Assembly (NCBI RefSeq): GCF_003573695.1
Contig: NW_020639929.1
Location: 2,198,406 to 2,262,405 of the forward strand
From: Papaver somniferum
Taxonomy: Eukaryota; Streptophyta; Magnoliopsida; Ranunculales; Papaveraceae
Length of the DNA: 64,000 nt
Reading direction: 5' to 3'
In this document: piece after piece, positions 33,371-44,710 of the stretch
Position numbering within the stretch: the stretch's first letter is position 1
Layout: the number at the start of each line of letters is the position of its first letter
The notes under the pieces: generated by a model
Databases searched by the model: none
Seen by the model: the letters and a program-made list of their open reading frames with translations, nothing else
What the model was told of the DNA's origin: nothing
Position numbers and translations under genes: made by a program

Positions 33371-33505
33371 GCATTTCATGGCATAATCATCGCATACACA
33401 TTTCATGGCATAAGCATCGCATACACATTTCATGGCATAAGCATCGCACAAGCATTTCATGGCATAAGCATCTCATACACATTTCATAAACATACACATT
33501 TCATC
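33371..33505. repeat. Tandem repeat, 29-30-bp unit, four to five copies
   Basis: The unit CATTTCATGGCATAAGCATC followed by GCATACACA repeats from 33371, with the last copies shortened to CACATTTCATAAACATA. Inside LARD internal region 1. Confidence 0.85.
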
Positions 33506-33997
33506 CAACACTTTCTCAAGGATTCCTTCCTCATATATAAAGGACAGAGGCAACTATGGATTACCAAGAAAACATTTTTTGTTATCTATCTTCTCGGCCA
33601 GAATCATCTCAACTACTCCAACTCCGAGTATATAGAGGCAAAATTGAAAGCAATGAATCTTTCCGTGAAATAACTTGTAATCAACAACAACAATAGTTTC
33701 GCATGATTAGTTCACAATACTTCTTATTCGCATTGAAAGAAGGATACTTCTTATACTTCTTCAAGGATACTTCATACTTCACATACTTCAAGAAATGATA
33801 CTTCACATACTTCGGAACTTCACAAAAGAATAGAGACAAGTACGTACTTTTCAAGAAAAGTATTCTTTCGCGTAGTTCCTTCATCAACAAAGATCAAAGA
33901 CTACTCCAAAATCACGTGTCCCACTCCAACAACTAAAACAACGGATTTTTTCTTAAAGATCTCTCTTCAAGCAATATTCAAGAAAAAAGAGGCAAAA

Positions 33998-34554
33998 TGT
34001 AGGGACAAAATATCGCACAACACATTTTTTTAGTGCGCGAGATTCATTCCATTTCCTTATCATGCGAGAAGATACAATGTAAGTGTGCGAAAGCATCGCA
34101 CGTCAGATCCGAAAATAATGGCTTCATTAGATGCACTCCACTACATATTAGCTGTCATCCACTATGTAAACACCAATATAAAGAGAAAGGCAAGAGAGAT
34201 AAAGTATTATCAAAGAGGGGAGACATATTTTGGAGCGACACACTTTGTAAAGAGAGACATATTATTCAGAGAGAGACTTTATTTTCTTTATCATCTTCTT
34301 CCCCAAAAAATATATATAGAGAGCTCCAAATACTCATTAATGGAGATTTTAAATGTAACATTCATGTAATTACAACAATCACTAGTGAAGAACCATGGAT
34401 GTAGATCACAATGATCGAACCATGTAAAAAATCCCATGTATCCATTTATATTTTTAGTACCTTTATATTCATTTTCATATCAAATAAGTTTAAATCTAGA
34501 AATTATTATCATAATATCATAAGGGTATTAGTTGTGGGATTTCCTACAACTACA
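33998..34554 (+). repeat. LARD LTR b (shared middle LTR)
   Basis: 557 bp. It lacks the GAAGTTGTCACTTCATTACC block of LTRs a and c and instead has TTTTTTTAGTGCGCGAGATT, so it is a structural variant. The 3' two-thirds match LTRs a and c closely (ACTCATTAATGGAGATT, GAAGAACCATGGATGTA). Confidence 0.8.
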
Positions 34555-34766
34555 TTTTGGCTAGAAACAGAGAGAGAGTAAAGATCTTTATCCTACATGC
34601 AACAAATCTTACTAGATCTACAAGATTCAGAGGAAAAAACCAAATTTTAAGTGGAATATTTTGGTGTTCAGGAGAAAGAGCAAGAGGCAAATCGCTGAAG
34701 AAAGTGACGAAAGTCGAAGATAAGAATAAGAGGCAGGCGCTGTGATTTCTGACACAAAAAGAAACT

Positions 34767-35257
34767 CGCATAGATGGTTTGAGTTGGAAAAAAGAAACAG
34801 TAGGTCACGCGTTCGAATTCGCTCACATATAAATTTTTCATTTTCTTCTCATCTCCAAGGGCGAATAAAAGAATAACAGGAAAACATTAAGCGTTTACTT
34901 CGCATAGAGGTGCTTGAATAGTTTGTCAAGACAACAGTATGTGCGTTCGTGGTACCACGGTCGGATCACACCTTACGCGTACTTTTCACATTTTTTAGAT
35001 ATAACAAGAGCGAAGAAAGCCGCAGTATTGTGCGTTTATTTCGCACAAAGAATGACGCACATATGGATAAGCGAGAATAGTTCAAGTTCACGTCGCTTGT
35101 TCGAATCTCATAGTACACATATTTTTACTAGGTTACCAAAGGGCGAAGATAACGTTCAAGCTATAGCATCGTGCGTTCTTTTCGCACAAGGATGTTAGCA
35201 CAGTTGGTCAAGAGTCTCGAATGCAAGAGGCAGGTCAGAGGTTCAAGTCTTTCCCCT
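34767..35257 (+). repeat. Four tRNA-like modules in LARD internal region 2
   Basis: Approximate spans 34767-34822, 34905-34975, 35053-35110 and 35194-35257. The last is the clearest of all: TTAGCACAGTTGGTCAAGAG, then AGAGGTTCAAGTCTTTCCCC, close to eukaryotic tRNA A and B boxes, with 64 bp overall. Acceptor-stem pairing is poor by eye. Confidence 0.6.
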
Positions 35258-35261
35258 TGCA

Positions 35262-35395
35262 CATCTTTTTGTTGCCCGATATTATACATTTCTGTCTTGA
35301 AATGTCAAGTGCGATGGTATGGAGGCGGCATCTTTTTGTTGCCCGATATTATACATTTCTGTCTTGAAATGTCAAGTGCGTTGGTATGGAGGCGA
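35262..35395. repeat. 67-bp direct repeat, two copies
   Basis: CATCTTTTTGTTGCCCGATA... starts at 35262 and again at 35329, with one or two differences in the unit. It directly follows the last tRNA-like module. Confidence 0.9.
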
Positions 35396-36222
35396 CATGT
35401 ATACACTTCAAGATATATTTTCTTACAAGAGTTTCGAAGCAAGCCCGATAACTACTTATGCGACATCTTCTCACACCAACAACAAATCACATGAAAGCTA
35501 AGTATCACTTTCCTAGAACATTTTACTTTTACAGAAAATAAATTTTTTTTGATTTGGTTTACTACAACGCGATACAATCGCAGAATTACAAAGATTTCAC
35601 AATTACAAAAATCGAGAAAAATCTCGCATATTTCAATTATTAAGATTTCTCTTGAATATTTGTTTTTCTTCAAATGATATGGTATTTAAGATGGACAGAA
35701 GTAGGGGGCAAAATAAGACCTCATAGACAGGCTAGTAAGACCTTTATAAAGGCTGCATAAGACCTCATTAGGATCATTTGCATGGAAGATATTTATCAAA
35801 TGAGACGAAACAAGTCATACAAAGGAAATCAAAACAAACAAAAACGATTTGAAATAGCATATAAATGAAAATTATTGATAAAAGAAATTTTGAATACTAA
35901 TTTAATTTCTTATTTGCATTACAGTATAGCATGAGGCAAAGAACATGGAGCAATAGTTTCGCATGATTGATTCGCAATACTTCTTATATTTCGAGGATTA
36001 GTACTTCTTATACTTCTTCAAGGATACTTCATACTTCTTATACTTCAAGAAATGATAATTCATATATAATTCTCAAAGCTTCGGAACTTCACAAAAGAGT
36101 AGAGGAAAGTACGTACTTTTCAAGTCCAGTGTTCTTTCGCTTGTTCCTCCAACAACTACAACAAAACGGATTTCTTCTTAAAGATCGCTCTTCAAGCAAT
36201 ATTCAAGAAAAAAGAGGCAAAA

Positions 36223-36926
36223 TGTAGGGGTAAAATATCGCACCTCTTATTTCTATGCGAAGTTGTCACTTCATTACCAAGCGAAGCCGGTCGCACAATG
36301 GATACCAAAGTTGACATCACAAAGTCACACTAAAAGCATGAAGAGTCGTCCGGCAATGAAGAGTTTGTGCGAGAAATATCAATGTGAGCGTGAGAGAACA
36401 TCGCACGTTAGATCCGAAAATAATGGCTTCATTAGCTGTAATCCACTACATATTAGTTGTCATCCACTATGTAAACACCATTATAAAGAGAAAGTTAGGA
36501 GAGAGAAAGTATTATCAAAGAAGGGAGACACACTTTTGGAGAGACACATTTTGTAGAGAGAGAGGCAGGAAAGAGATATTATCAAAGAGGGGAGACATAT
36601 TTTGGAGAGACATACTTTGTAAAGAGAAACATATTATTCAGAGAGAGACTTTATTTTCTTTATCATCTTCTTCCCAAAAAACTAGATCTGGAGGGCTCCA
36701 AATACTCATTAATGAAGATTCTAAATGTAACATTCATGTAATTACAACAATCACTAGTGAAGAACCATGGATGTAGATCACAATGATCGAACCATGTAAA
36801 AAATCTCATGTGTCCATTTATATTTTTAGTACTTTTATCTTCATTTTTATATCAAATAAGTCTAGATCTAGAAATTATTATCATAATATCATGAAGGTGT
36901 TAGTTGTGGGATTTCCTACAACTACA
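36223..36926 (+). repeat. LARD LTR c
   Basis: 704 bp, the longest and probably most complete LTR variant. It keeps both blocks that LTR a or LTR b lack, and shows the empty site for the insertion in LTR a. Confidence 0.82.
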
Positions 36927-37899
36927 TCACCGGCGGAGAGGACACCATTCAAAATGGAGTTCAGCTGTGTGGTGATTAACTACATAGCTAGTAATTAATA
37001 TGGTATCAAGCGCTAGAAGGAATAAGAAGGCTTTAGTCTAATTATTCAATTTGTAAATATTGCTCATAAACATCTTTTCTAAATCGCAAACGGAACTGAA
37101 GGCTTTTTTATGCAGCAAAGATTAGAAAAAGAAAACTAGTACTTCAATTTGAGCACAACTGTAAAGTGTAGAGGTGGAATTTCATGAAACTAAGGAATCT
37201 AACAAAACCCATTAAAGCAAGGGAGGTGCGCATAATAAACCCTCAACTTGAAGAAAGCTCGGTCGTTTTTGATCGAGTGATAAACCCAATAATATTCACA
37301 AAAGGAATTGGGTTATTCGTGCTATTAACAAACTTATCAACCGTGGACCAAAAGTATGATAAAATGCGTTTTTCATTACTGAATAAAACAACAATTTTAA
37401 TACGAAATTTCAATAGCTGTGGCATTTATTGTGAGCACCCCTATGCGATACGTCTATAAATTATTAGACCTAGTTCACTTGGCCCTCTTTCGAAATGGAG
37501 TTCGCACATTCTCTCCATTCTACAACCTTTTCCTTTTGTCAAGCAAACATTTGAATTGTTTATGGCGTTTATATTTTCAGACCAGTTAGGAATATTGGGC
37601 TATTGGAGAAAACCAAGTATAACAAATAATTATCATCACAAATTACATATCCTCGGATCAAAGTTGTGGGTGGCGGTTCAATGATGAAAGTGGCTGCATG
37701 ATTAGGGTTCTGGGCCTTCTGGCAATGAGACTAATATGAATACTTTCTGGTACTTATCAGTGTATTTTATGTTTATGGACTAGGTATTGTTCAATGCCTG
37801 AATGCGTTCTTGATGAGTGAACAACACATTTAGCGTGAAATTTGTGAAATGGAAAAAAAGTGATTCAATAGCTTTTGCATATGTTGTAAGTACCCCATG
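36927..37899. repeat. Duplicated low-copy region, copy B, first block, with R1 repeat copy
   Basis: 36950-37280 matches 24925-25200. 37440-37700 is a copy of the R1 repeat (CAAACATTTGAATTGTTTATGG, ATTGGGCTATTGGAGAAAAC). 37740-37900 (TATTTTATGTTTATGGACTAGG) matches 44350-44500. Short frames have no family signature. Confidence 0.55.
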
Positions 37900-40110
37900 T
37901 CTTTGATGGCGTAAGTCTAAATTATATATTGTATATAATTCGCTTGTCCCTCTTAAGAAATGGGAGTTAACGTAGTCTTTCCATCCTGTAACCTTCTTTT
38001 TTATCATGCAGTCCATTTTAATTCTTTGGGGAATTTATGTTTTCAGATTAGTGTACCAGTTAGAAATAATGATTTTTTTTGCTTAGTCCGCCAAATAGTT
38101 AGAAATATTGTGCTATCGGAAACTAAATAAAATAAATAATTATGGTGCAAGATTACACAAAATCAGATCAAAATTATGGTTGTGGTGTAATTAGGGAAGC
38201 AGGTGAGCGTTACTTTGGATAGTTAACCCTTCTGTCAGAGGTTAATAGGTCGTCCTCAACTTGCGCAGTGAACGTTCATTTTATAAGAGTTTTGAAGAAG
38301 TAAATATAATTGGAAATCAAGTTTCCTAGACATTAGATCAATCCGATATGATGGTGCTGCTTTACCATTGGTACAAGGAAAATTGAAAGGATCTTCCAAT
38401 GGATGTGGTGTAGTTGTAGCCTAGCCTCTCCCACATCAGAGAGGAATTATTGAAAGGAGGAACTGCTTTAGAAACATTCACTACGACTTTGGGGAAGAAA
38501 GGGTAAATGTCTAGTGATATCCACAAAGCCCGTTCACTTTCGATTTTTAACGAATAAGACAGCCGATTTTGCAGAAGTGGACCCATTTTTGAAAATAAAA
38601 AGGGATTGACGATTTTTCGGAATTATAATTGCATGTACCAAAATCTGAAAAGAAAATCTTTTCTAATTAACCCCTCAGACGAGAATTATCAATGTCAAAA
38701 CCTTTAAAAACATGGCAAATATGTTCATTATAACAATGTTACATACTTAATCACGTGATAGTGTTATAGTTTTAATTTAATTAACTACAAGTCATGAAGT
38801 ACGAGTGGCAATATATGTCTTTCATAAACATGTCCCGCATATTAGGCTAAATTTTTGCGATCTCCATGTCCGAGCTCATTGCTTCTGGTTACTGACTCTC
38901 TAACCAAATAGGACCGAAGAGCATTAATTTTCGACTACTTTGACTAATTCTTTCAACCTAGTCAACTATTTGTTATTTCCATTTTTGTTAATAGCGAACG
39001 TATTCTGCGTGACAAATAAAACAACAATGGAGATACCAAATTGTACATACACTATACATAATTCACTTGTCCATCTTAAGAAATGGGAGTTAACATAGTT
39101 TTTCTATTATGCAACCTTCGTCTTTTATCATGCAATCCATTTTAATTTTTTGGATAGTTTATATTTTCAGATTAATATAGCAGTTAGAAATACTGGCTAT
39201 TGGAGAAAACTTAATAAAATAAATAATTATGGTATAAGATTACACAAGATCAAATCAAAATTGGTATAATTAGGGAATCTGGTGAGCATTACTTTGGACA
39301 ATTGACCATCATGTCGGAGGTTAATAGGTCGTCCTCAACTTGCACCGTAAATGTTCGTGTTATAAGAGTTTTCTAGAAATAAATATTATTGCAAATCAAA
39401 TTTCCTTATGTCAGATCATTACAATGTGATGATGATGCTTCATAGCTGTTACACGACAAATTGAAGGAATCTTCCAATAGATGTGGTATAGTTGTAGATT
39501 GTCCTCGCCCACATCAGAAAGGAATTCCTGGAAGGATGAATTTCTTTACAAAAAATCACTATAAATGTGGGGAAGAAAAGGTAAATGTCAAGTGGTATCC
39601 ACTAAGCTAGTAATTTCGGATTTTTAGCGAATAAGCTGCCAATTTTACTGATGTGGACCGATTTTTGACCAAATGAGTTAATGGTTTTTCCGAATTGTCC
39701 TTGCATGTAACAAAATCATTAGAAATTTACTTTTATAACCCCTCGAACGGGAATTATCAAATGTCAAAATCTCTAAAAACATGATAAATATTTTCAATAT
39801 GATAAAGTTGCATACTTACTTAATCACATGATAGTGTTAAAATCTTAATTTTAATCCGAACAAGTCATGACTTACAAGTAACAATGTATAAGTCTCTAAT
39901 AAATTGGTCCCACGGCCGAATTTTGGCGATTTGCAAGTCCGAACTGATTGCTTTTTGTTCCTAGCTCCCCAATCAAGTAGGACCAAGGAGCGATTTCGAC
40001 TATTTTTACTAATACTTTCAACCTAGCCGATTAATTGTTATTTTTATTTCTGTTATCGGCAAATATATTCTACATGACGAGTAAAACAACAATTTTAAAG
40101 AAGAAACACG
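37900..40110. repeat. Tandem duplication of about 1.1 kb, two units
   Basis: Units 37900-39030 and about 39044-40110 align along their whole length: AAATGGGAGTTAAC(G/A)TAGT, AGGTTAATAGGTCGTCCTCAA, ATCTTCCAAT(G/A)GATGTGGT, CCCACATCAGA(G/A)AGGAATT, TAACCCCTC, AATCAC(G/A)TGATAGTG and AGGACC(G/A)A. Each begins with the R1 repeat sequence. Diverged by many substitutions and small gaps; no shared long frame. Confidence 0.8.
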
Positions 40111-41798
40111 TGAAATGAGGAAAAAAAAGTCATTATATATGTAGCCGTCACATTTAACATGAGTGAATACCCCATGAGTCATGACCTTCTTGTGATGAAT
40201 CTATTAATTGTTGGACATAACTAATCTATTTGGCCATGTTTAAAAATAAAAGTTAAAATCTTCATTCCAACCTTTTTCTTTGATCATACAAAAACATTAA
40301 GGTTCTTTCTGAAGTTACAGTTAAGAATATTATTATGTTTTTCATTGATAAACCACTGAAATACTGAGCTATTGGAGAAAACTAATTAGTTCAACAAATA
40401 ATTAAGAATATAAATTTATAATACTAAACCGGATTGTACACTTGGTAGTGTAGTTACTGACGATGAGAGAGCATTATTAGGAGCATGTCATCATAACTAT
40501 TGTGATGATTGGACAGTAACTAGAGATGAAAGAAGAGATTTAGTTAATAGTTTTACTCTTTTGAGTTTTAGGTTACTTATTTCCTCTGTATTAATTAAAA
40601 AAAAAAATCCAAACATACCATTTTTTATGGATGGACAAAATTTTTTCTTTTTTAAGATTAATTATTTTTTGTGATAGATTAATGATTTAAAATTAACGTT
40701 TCCATTATGTTTAGCAATCCAGGCTAATAGTTGTCGAAGTTTTACTGTAGAATGTAGATTGCTTTATTCATAAAAAAAACATACAATTCCTAATTAGGTT
40801 CCTAGGAAACTACGAGATCTTAAATCATTAATCTATCATAATTAGGTTCCTAATTAGGAATTCGTAAATAGTTTATGTAATCTATTCTACACTGCAAGTC
40901 TCTCTTACTAGGTTTTCTTTTTCATTTAAGAAATAAACATGTCTGTATGCAACATTGGAGGTTGTTTTTACATAATTTGGATTCAACCATTACTGTTTAA
41001 CAAATGTTTTTAGTTTTTATGAAGTTCAAATTCTGTGTGGAATGAGTGTACTAGAGTAGCCAAAGCAAATTATTGTTGTTTGTGTGCAAAAATGTAGCAC
41101 GTGAAATCCCATACCATTTTCCTTTAAACTTTTTTTTCAACTATGGTCCGATTTTAACCTGTGTAGCTCAAATATGGAGCCATTGTATGTGAAAGATTCG
41201 GCATTTCACGACGTGTCAAGCATCTACTACTATCCCTCCAACAAGAATGAGGAAAATGGTAGCCAAACACCCAAGGCAGGTGGACTAGCTCATACGTCCA
41301 GTTAACCCACTGATCTTGAGCGCTTGTTTGGTTTACAAGTTCGAAATTGCAATTCCATTCATGTGCAATTCCTAGTTCTAATCTGATTCAATTCCATTCG
41401 GTTTCTGTCGTTTTCCCCCTACTATATGATAAATATAAAATCTACGTTCAAAAAATAGCATCATAGCCATAGGAATCATATTCCGGGTGATGCAAGGGCC
41501 AAAGGTTCACACATAAAGGGATTGATCAAATGCACTGGAGGAATTATCTGTTCGTGTTGAAGAACGAGAAGGGGGGTTTTAACAAGAAGAGAAATTTGTG
41601 CAAAATTTGACTAAAACGACACTCCAACGCGTTCAGAAAGAGAACTCTGTGCTAAAATCATGAGAAGTGGATTAAGCGCTAACCATTCTTCTATTATCTC
41701 TGATGTTTTTGCATTCGAATGAAATGCCCGCATAATGATGAACAAATTGACTCTCAGTTTTGTTTGCGAAGGATCTTAGCAGGTTATCGGATGTTATG
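40111..41798. repeat. Duplicated low-copy region, copy B, second block
   Basis: Aligns with 26560-28300 of copy A in the same order. 40450-40565 and 26880-26985 can both be read as a similar short peptide (CDGWTITRDE / CDDWTVTRDE) with in-phase gaps, which hints at former coding sequence. The block ends at the MULE insertion. Confidence 0.65.
41174..41305 (+). CDS. Short hypothetical ORF shared by both duplicated copies
   Basis: 43 codons starting MEPLYVKDSAFHDVSSI and ending TSS-stop. Copy A (28084-28200) keeps a similar reading, HLYVKDFGFHDVSSI, then KNEENGISQT, but has lost the aligned ATG. The protein family is not recognised. It could be a first exon, or a remnant upstream of the GDSL-like gene, since in copy A it lies 350 bp before the GDSL exon. 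Whether it is translated is unknown. Confidence 0.3.
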   Translation: MEPLYVKDSAFHDVSSIYYYPSNKNEENGSQTPKAGGLAHTSS

Positions 41799-41949
41799 CA
41801 GGAAAAATATCGTTTGGTCCTTTTTTAGATGGTCCCATGTCTGTTTGGTTCTTTGGTCAAACGCCTTTACTGGTTGGTCCATAATTATTTAAAAATATTA
41901 AACTGACAAAAATACCCTTCCGTGTTAATTTTTATTTATTTTATTGTAG

Positions 41950-42797
41950 CAGTTCATTCCAGATATGAAGTCCATATAACAACCTAAATTAACAGACTTC
42001 ATTCTAAAAATGAACTCCATATAAAAACCTAAATAAACAGACTTCATTCCAGAAATGAACTCCATACAAAAACCTAAAAAAACAGAGTTCATTTCAGAAA
42101 TGAAGTCCATATAAAAACCTAAAAAAACAGAGTTCATTTCAGAAATGAAGTCCATATATAAACAAACTTCATTCCAGAAATGAAGTCCATATAACAACCT
42201 AAATAAACAGACTTCATTCCAGAAGTGAACTCCATATAAAAACCTAAATAAACAGACTTCATTCCAGAAATGAAGTCCACATAAAAACCTAAATAAACAG
42301 AGTTCATTCCAGAAATGAAGTCCATACAAAAACCTAAAAAATACAGACTTCATTCCAGAAATGAAGTCCATATAACAACCTAAACAAACAGACTTCATTC
42401 CAGAAATAAACTCTATATAAAAACCTAAATAAACAGACTTCATTCCAGAAATGAACTCCATACAAAAACCTAAAAAAACAGAGTTCATTCCAGAAATGAA
42501 GTCCATACAAAAACCTAAAAAAAACAGACTTCATTCCAGAAATGAAGTCCATATAACAACCTAAATAAACAGACTTCATTCCAGAAATGAACTCTATATA
42601 AAAACCTAAATAAACAGACTTCATTCCAGAAATGAACTCCATACAAAAACCTAAAATAACAGAGTTCATTCCAGAAATGAAGTCCATATAAAAACCTAAA
42701 AAAAACAGAGTTCATTCCAGAAATGAAGTCCATATAAAAACAGAGTTCATTTCTGGAATGAACTCCATATAAAAGCAGAGTTCATTTCTGGAATGAA
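41950..42797. repeat. Tandem array, about 45-46-bp unit, roughly 19 copies
   Basis: The unit AGACTTCATTCCAGAAATGA...CTCCATATAAAAACCTAAATAAAC repeats with small changes. Each unit contains a near-palindrome TTCATTCCAGAAATGAA. At 42740-42797 the core appears inverted (TTCATTTCTGGAATGAA). On the minus strand the units stay open in more than one frame and give 15-residue repeats of the MDFISGMNSVFLGFY type, a consequence of the near-multiple-of-three period. Confidence 0.93.
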
Positions 42798-43300
42798 CCG
42801 CAGCATCATCATCTTCGTCGTCTTCAACAACAGCAGCAACATCTTCGTCTTCAACAACACCACCGTCTTCATCATCAACGACAGTATTAGTAGCAGATCT
42901 TTATCTTCTTCATCTTCTTCATCATCAAAATCAAGATTAACACCATCGTCTTCGTCGTCAACAGCAGCAGCAACAACATATCTTCATCTTCTCCATCATC
43001 TTCATCGTCAACAGCAGCAGAAAAAAGAAAATCAAGATTAACACCACGGTATTCATCTTCTTCATCATCATTATCAAAATCAAGATTAACACCATCGTCT
43101 TCATCGTCAACAGCAGCAGTAACAACATATATTCATCTTCTTCATCATCTTCATCGTCAACAGCAGCAGAAAAAAGAAAAAAAGCCTAAAAAAATCATAT
43201 TCAACAGTACCAACATCATCGTATTCATCATCTACAACTACAGATCTAAATATCTAAATCCATTTTCACCTTCATCACCATCATTTACAGCAGCAGGAAG
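42798..43300. repeat. CATCTTCTTCATC/CAGCAG low-complexity tract with a longer direct repeat
   Basis: Triplet-rich sequence (TCATCATCTTCG, AACAGCAGCAG). Within it, a unit starting AAATCAAGATTAACACCATC is repeated at about 42927 and 43076 over some 120 bp. The plus-strand serine-rich frame is a product of the triplets. Confidence 0.8.
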
Positions 43301-43654
43301 AAAAATTGAAGAAAAAAATTGGGGATGCCATTAACAGGAGGAAAAAGAAGAAGAAAGAAAAAGAGAGAGAGATTAGATCTGGAAAGATGAGAGAGAAAGT
43401 AAATCTGAGAATGATGTATTCTCTCTTACTTTTTGACTATATATATGGTCCTTATCCAAAAGGATATTTCTGCCACTACAAGGTGACATTTACATCATCC
43501 ATGACATCACCCTAGGACCAAACCATAATTTTTAGGACCAAATTATAATTTATATTACCAAATAGGACCAAACAGACAATTGACTGGGTCCACTGAATTA
43601 GACTGTCTCTAATATATTATTTGTAGGACCAATTAGTATTTCCTTGATGTTATA

Positions 43655-44339
43655 ATTGGTAAATAGATTGACGAGCTTCTTCTGAATCTTGGGTTCTAAT
43701 CAAGACTCTTATTGTTGCGGTCTTACTAACTTGCATCTGTTCAAGATTAGTGGATAAAGAATTAGGTAATTTGTAAAGCATGAGAAAGGTTCATTTTCAA
43801 AAAACAGAAAAAGAAGATAGGTTCATGGACTAGGGGCAGGTGTGAAGTTGATCATCTTAGCCGATGCCAGGCAACGTAAAGAGAGCATATGAGAGTTTCT
43901 GGGAAGAGGTACGTGGAGAGATCACGGTTACTTGTCTCATTATTTTTGGAATTCTGAGATGAGAAACTGCAGTTGCACCACGGTGGAAGTCGAACTGCAT
44001 AGGCTTCTTGGTCGAGTTATGAGATGGAGTGCTCACTCGATGGGCGAAAGAGTCAGCTTGAAATATGTAGTGAAGAGAACTAAATATTGTATAACATAGA
44101 ATATTATTTCTCTCTTGAATTACGTCGAGCATATTACACAACATTTTATAGAGATGAGTATAGTATAAGTATTATGAGAGTTGCTCCTTCAGTTTGCATC
44201 TTATGGCCCACCAAGACTTTATGCGGCTTCTTTCAGTATGGAGTACTAAGTACTCTACGCGATTTTCTGTTTTAGCGGTGCTTACTTCTTGGTTTTCCAA
44301 AACACTTCATTTCAACTGATAGGAATACTTTCTTATCTT
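43655..44339. other. Copy B sequence beyond the MULE, no gene confirmed
   Basis: A minus-strand frame covers 43857-44144 (95 codons, with a segment KKPMQFDFHRGATAVSH). I considered a GDSL fragment because the F-x-F-x-x-G-A-T-A pattern is loosely like that family, but the match is too weak to call. 44270-44350 resembles 28960-29030. Confidence 0.35.
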
Positions 44340-44710
44340 CAACAAGTGTATTTTATGTTTATGGACTAGGTATTGTTCAATGACTGAAATGCGTTCTTGA
44401 TGAGTGAGTGGAACAACAATTTTAATGCAAAATTTGTGAAATATGAAAAAAGTGATTCAATAGCTTTCGCATATATTGTGAGTACCCCATGTCCTTCGTG
44501 CCGTAAGTCTAAATAAATTATTGTACACAATTCACTTGTCCATCTTACGAAATGGGAGTTAGCATGGTCTTTCCATTCTGTAACCTTCTTCTTGTAACCT
44601 GCAATCCATTTTAATTCTTTAGGGAGTTTATATTTTTCAGATTAATGTACCACTTAGAAATATTGGACTGTTGGAGAAAACTAAACAAAATAAATAAGTT
44701 TGATGTCAGA
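44340..44710. repeat. R1 repeat copy with its upstream companion sequence
   Basis: Matches 37740-38160: TATTTTATGTTTATGGACTAGGTATTG, GCGTTCTTGATGAGTGA, AAAGTGATTCAATAGCTTT, GAGTACCCCATGTC, AATGGGAGTTA and AGATTAATGTACCA in order. The match stops at about 44715 (ACACATGATCAG). Confidence 0.75.

Larger units (their letters stand above)
31080..33997 (+). other. LARD internal region 1
   Basis: 2.9 kb without a conserved protein. In order: a leader with GAGAGAGTAAAG; six tRNA-like modules (31330-32048); a GC-richer 770-bp stretch (32290-33060); AGAGGCAAAATAAGACCTC repeats; a 29-bp tandem repeat (33371-33505); and the ACTTCTTATACTTCTTCAAGG block before the polypurine tract. Short frames here are not conserved in internal region 2. 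Confidence 0.7.
34555..36222 (+). other. LARD internal region 2
   Basis: 1.7 kb, homologous to parts of internal region 1: the same leader, CATAGATGGTTTGAG modules, TCATCTCCAAGGGCGAATAAAAG, and the TACTTCTTCAAGGATACTTCATAC and AAGCAATATTCAAGAAAAAAG 3' end. It lacks the GC-richer segment and the 29-bp array. No protein is recognised. Confidence 0.7.
29727..36926 (+). mobile_element. Non-coding LTR element (LARD-like) in three-LTR tandem form
   Basis: Three related LTRs, each TGTAGGG...CTACA, lie at 29727-31079, 33998-34554 and 36223-36926. Two internal regions lie at 31080-33997 and 34555-36222. Both begin with the same TTTTGxGCTAGAAACAG(G/A)GAG leader, and both end in AAGAAAAAAGAGGCAAAA, a polypurine tract, just before the next LTR. 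No gag or pol was found. The arrangement is best explained by recombination between LTRs of two copies. The outer flanks (ACGCC, TCACC) are not a clear duplication. Confidence 0.82.
41799..43645. mobile_element. MULE-like element with a tandem array interior
   Basis: Flanks are GATGTTATG (41790-41798) and GATGTTATA (43646-43654), an 8 of 9 match, as expected for Mutator-like elements. The ends are related inverted repeats: CAGGAAAAATATCGTTTGGTCC and, reversed, AAGGAAATACTAATTGGTCC, followed by further GTCTGTTTGGTCC on both sides. The 1.85-kb interior has a 45-bp array, a CATCTTCTTCATC triplet tract and a purine-rich GAAAAAGAGAGAGAG stretch, with no transposase. Confidence 0.75.

Noticed and set aside
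31330..35257. Functional tRNA genes
   Set aside because: Only A- and B-box-like motifs are clear. I could not pair an acceptor stem or an anticodon arm convincingly, so they are reported as tRNA-like repeats only.
41925..42733. Minus-strand repeat protein of up to 193 residues
   Set aside because: The frame is open because the array unit is near a multiple of three. Several frames are open at once and no family is recognised.
43857..44144. Second GDSL esterase fragment on the minus strand
   Set aside because: The F-x-F-x-x-G-A-T-A likeness is too short and in the opposite orientation to the copy A exon.
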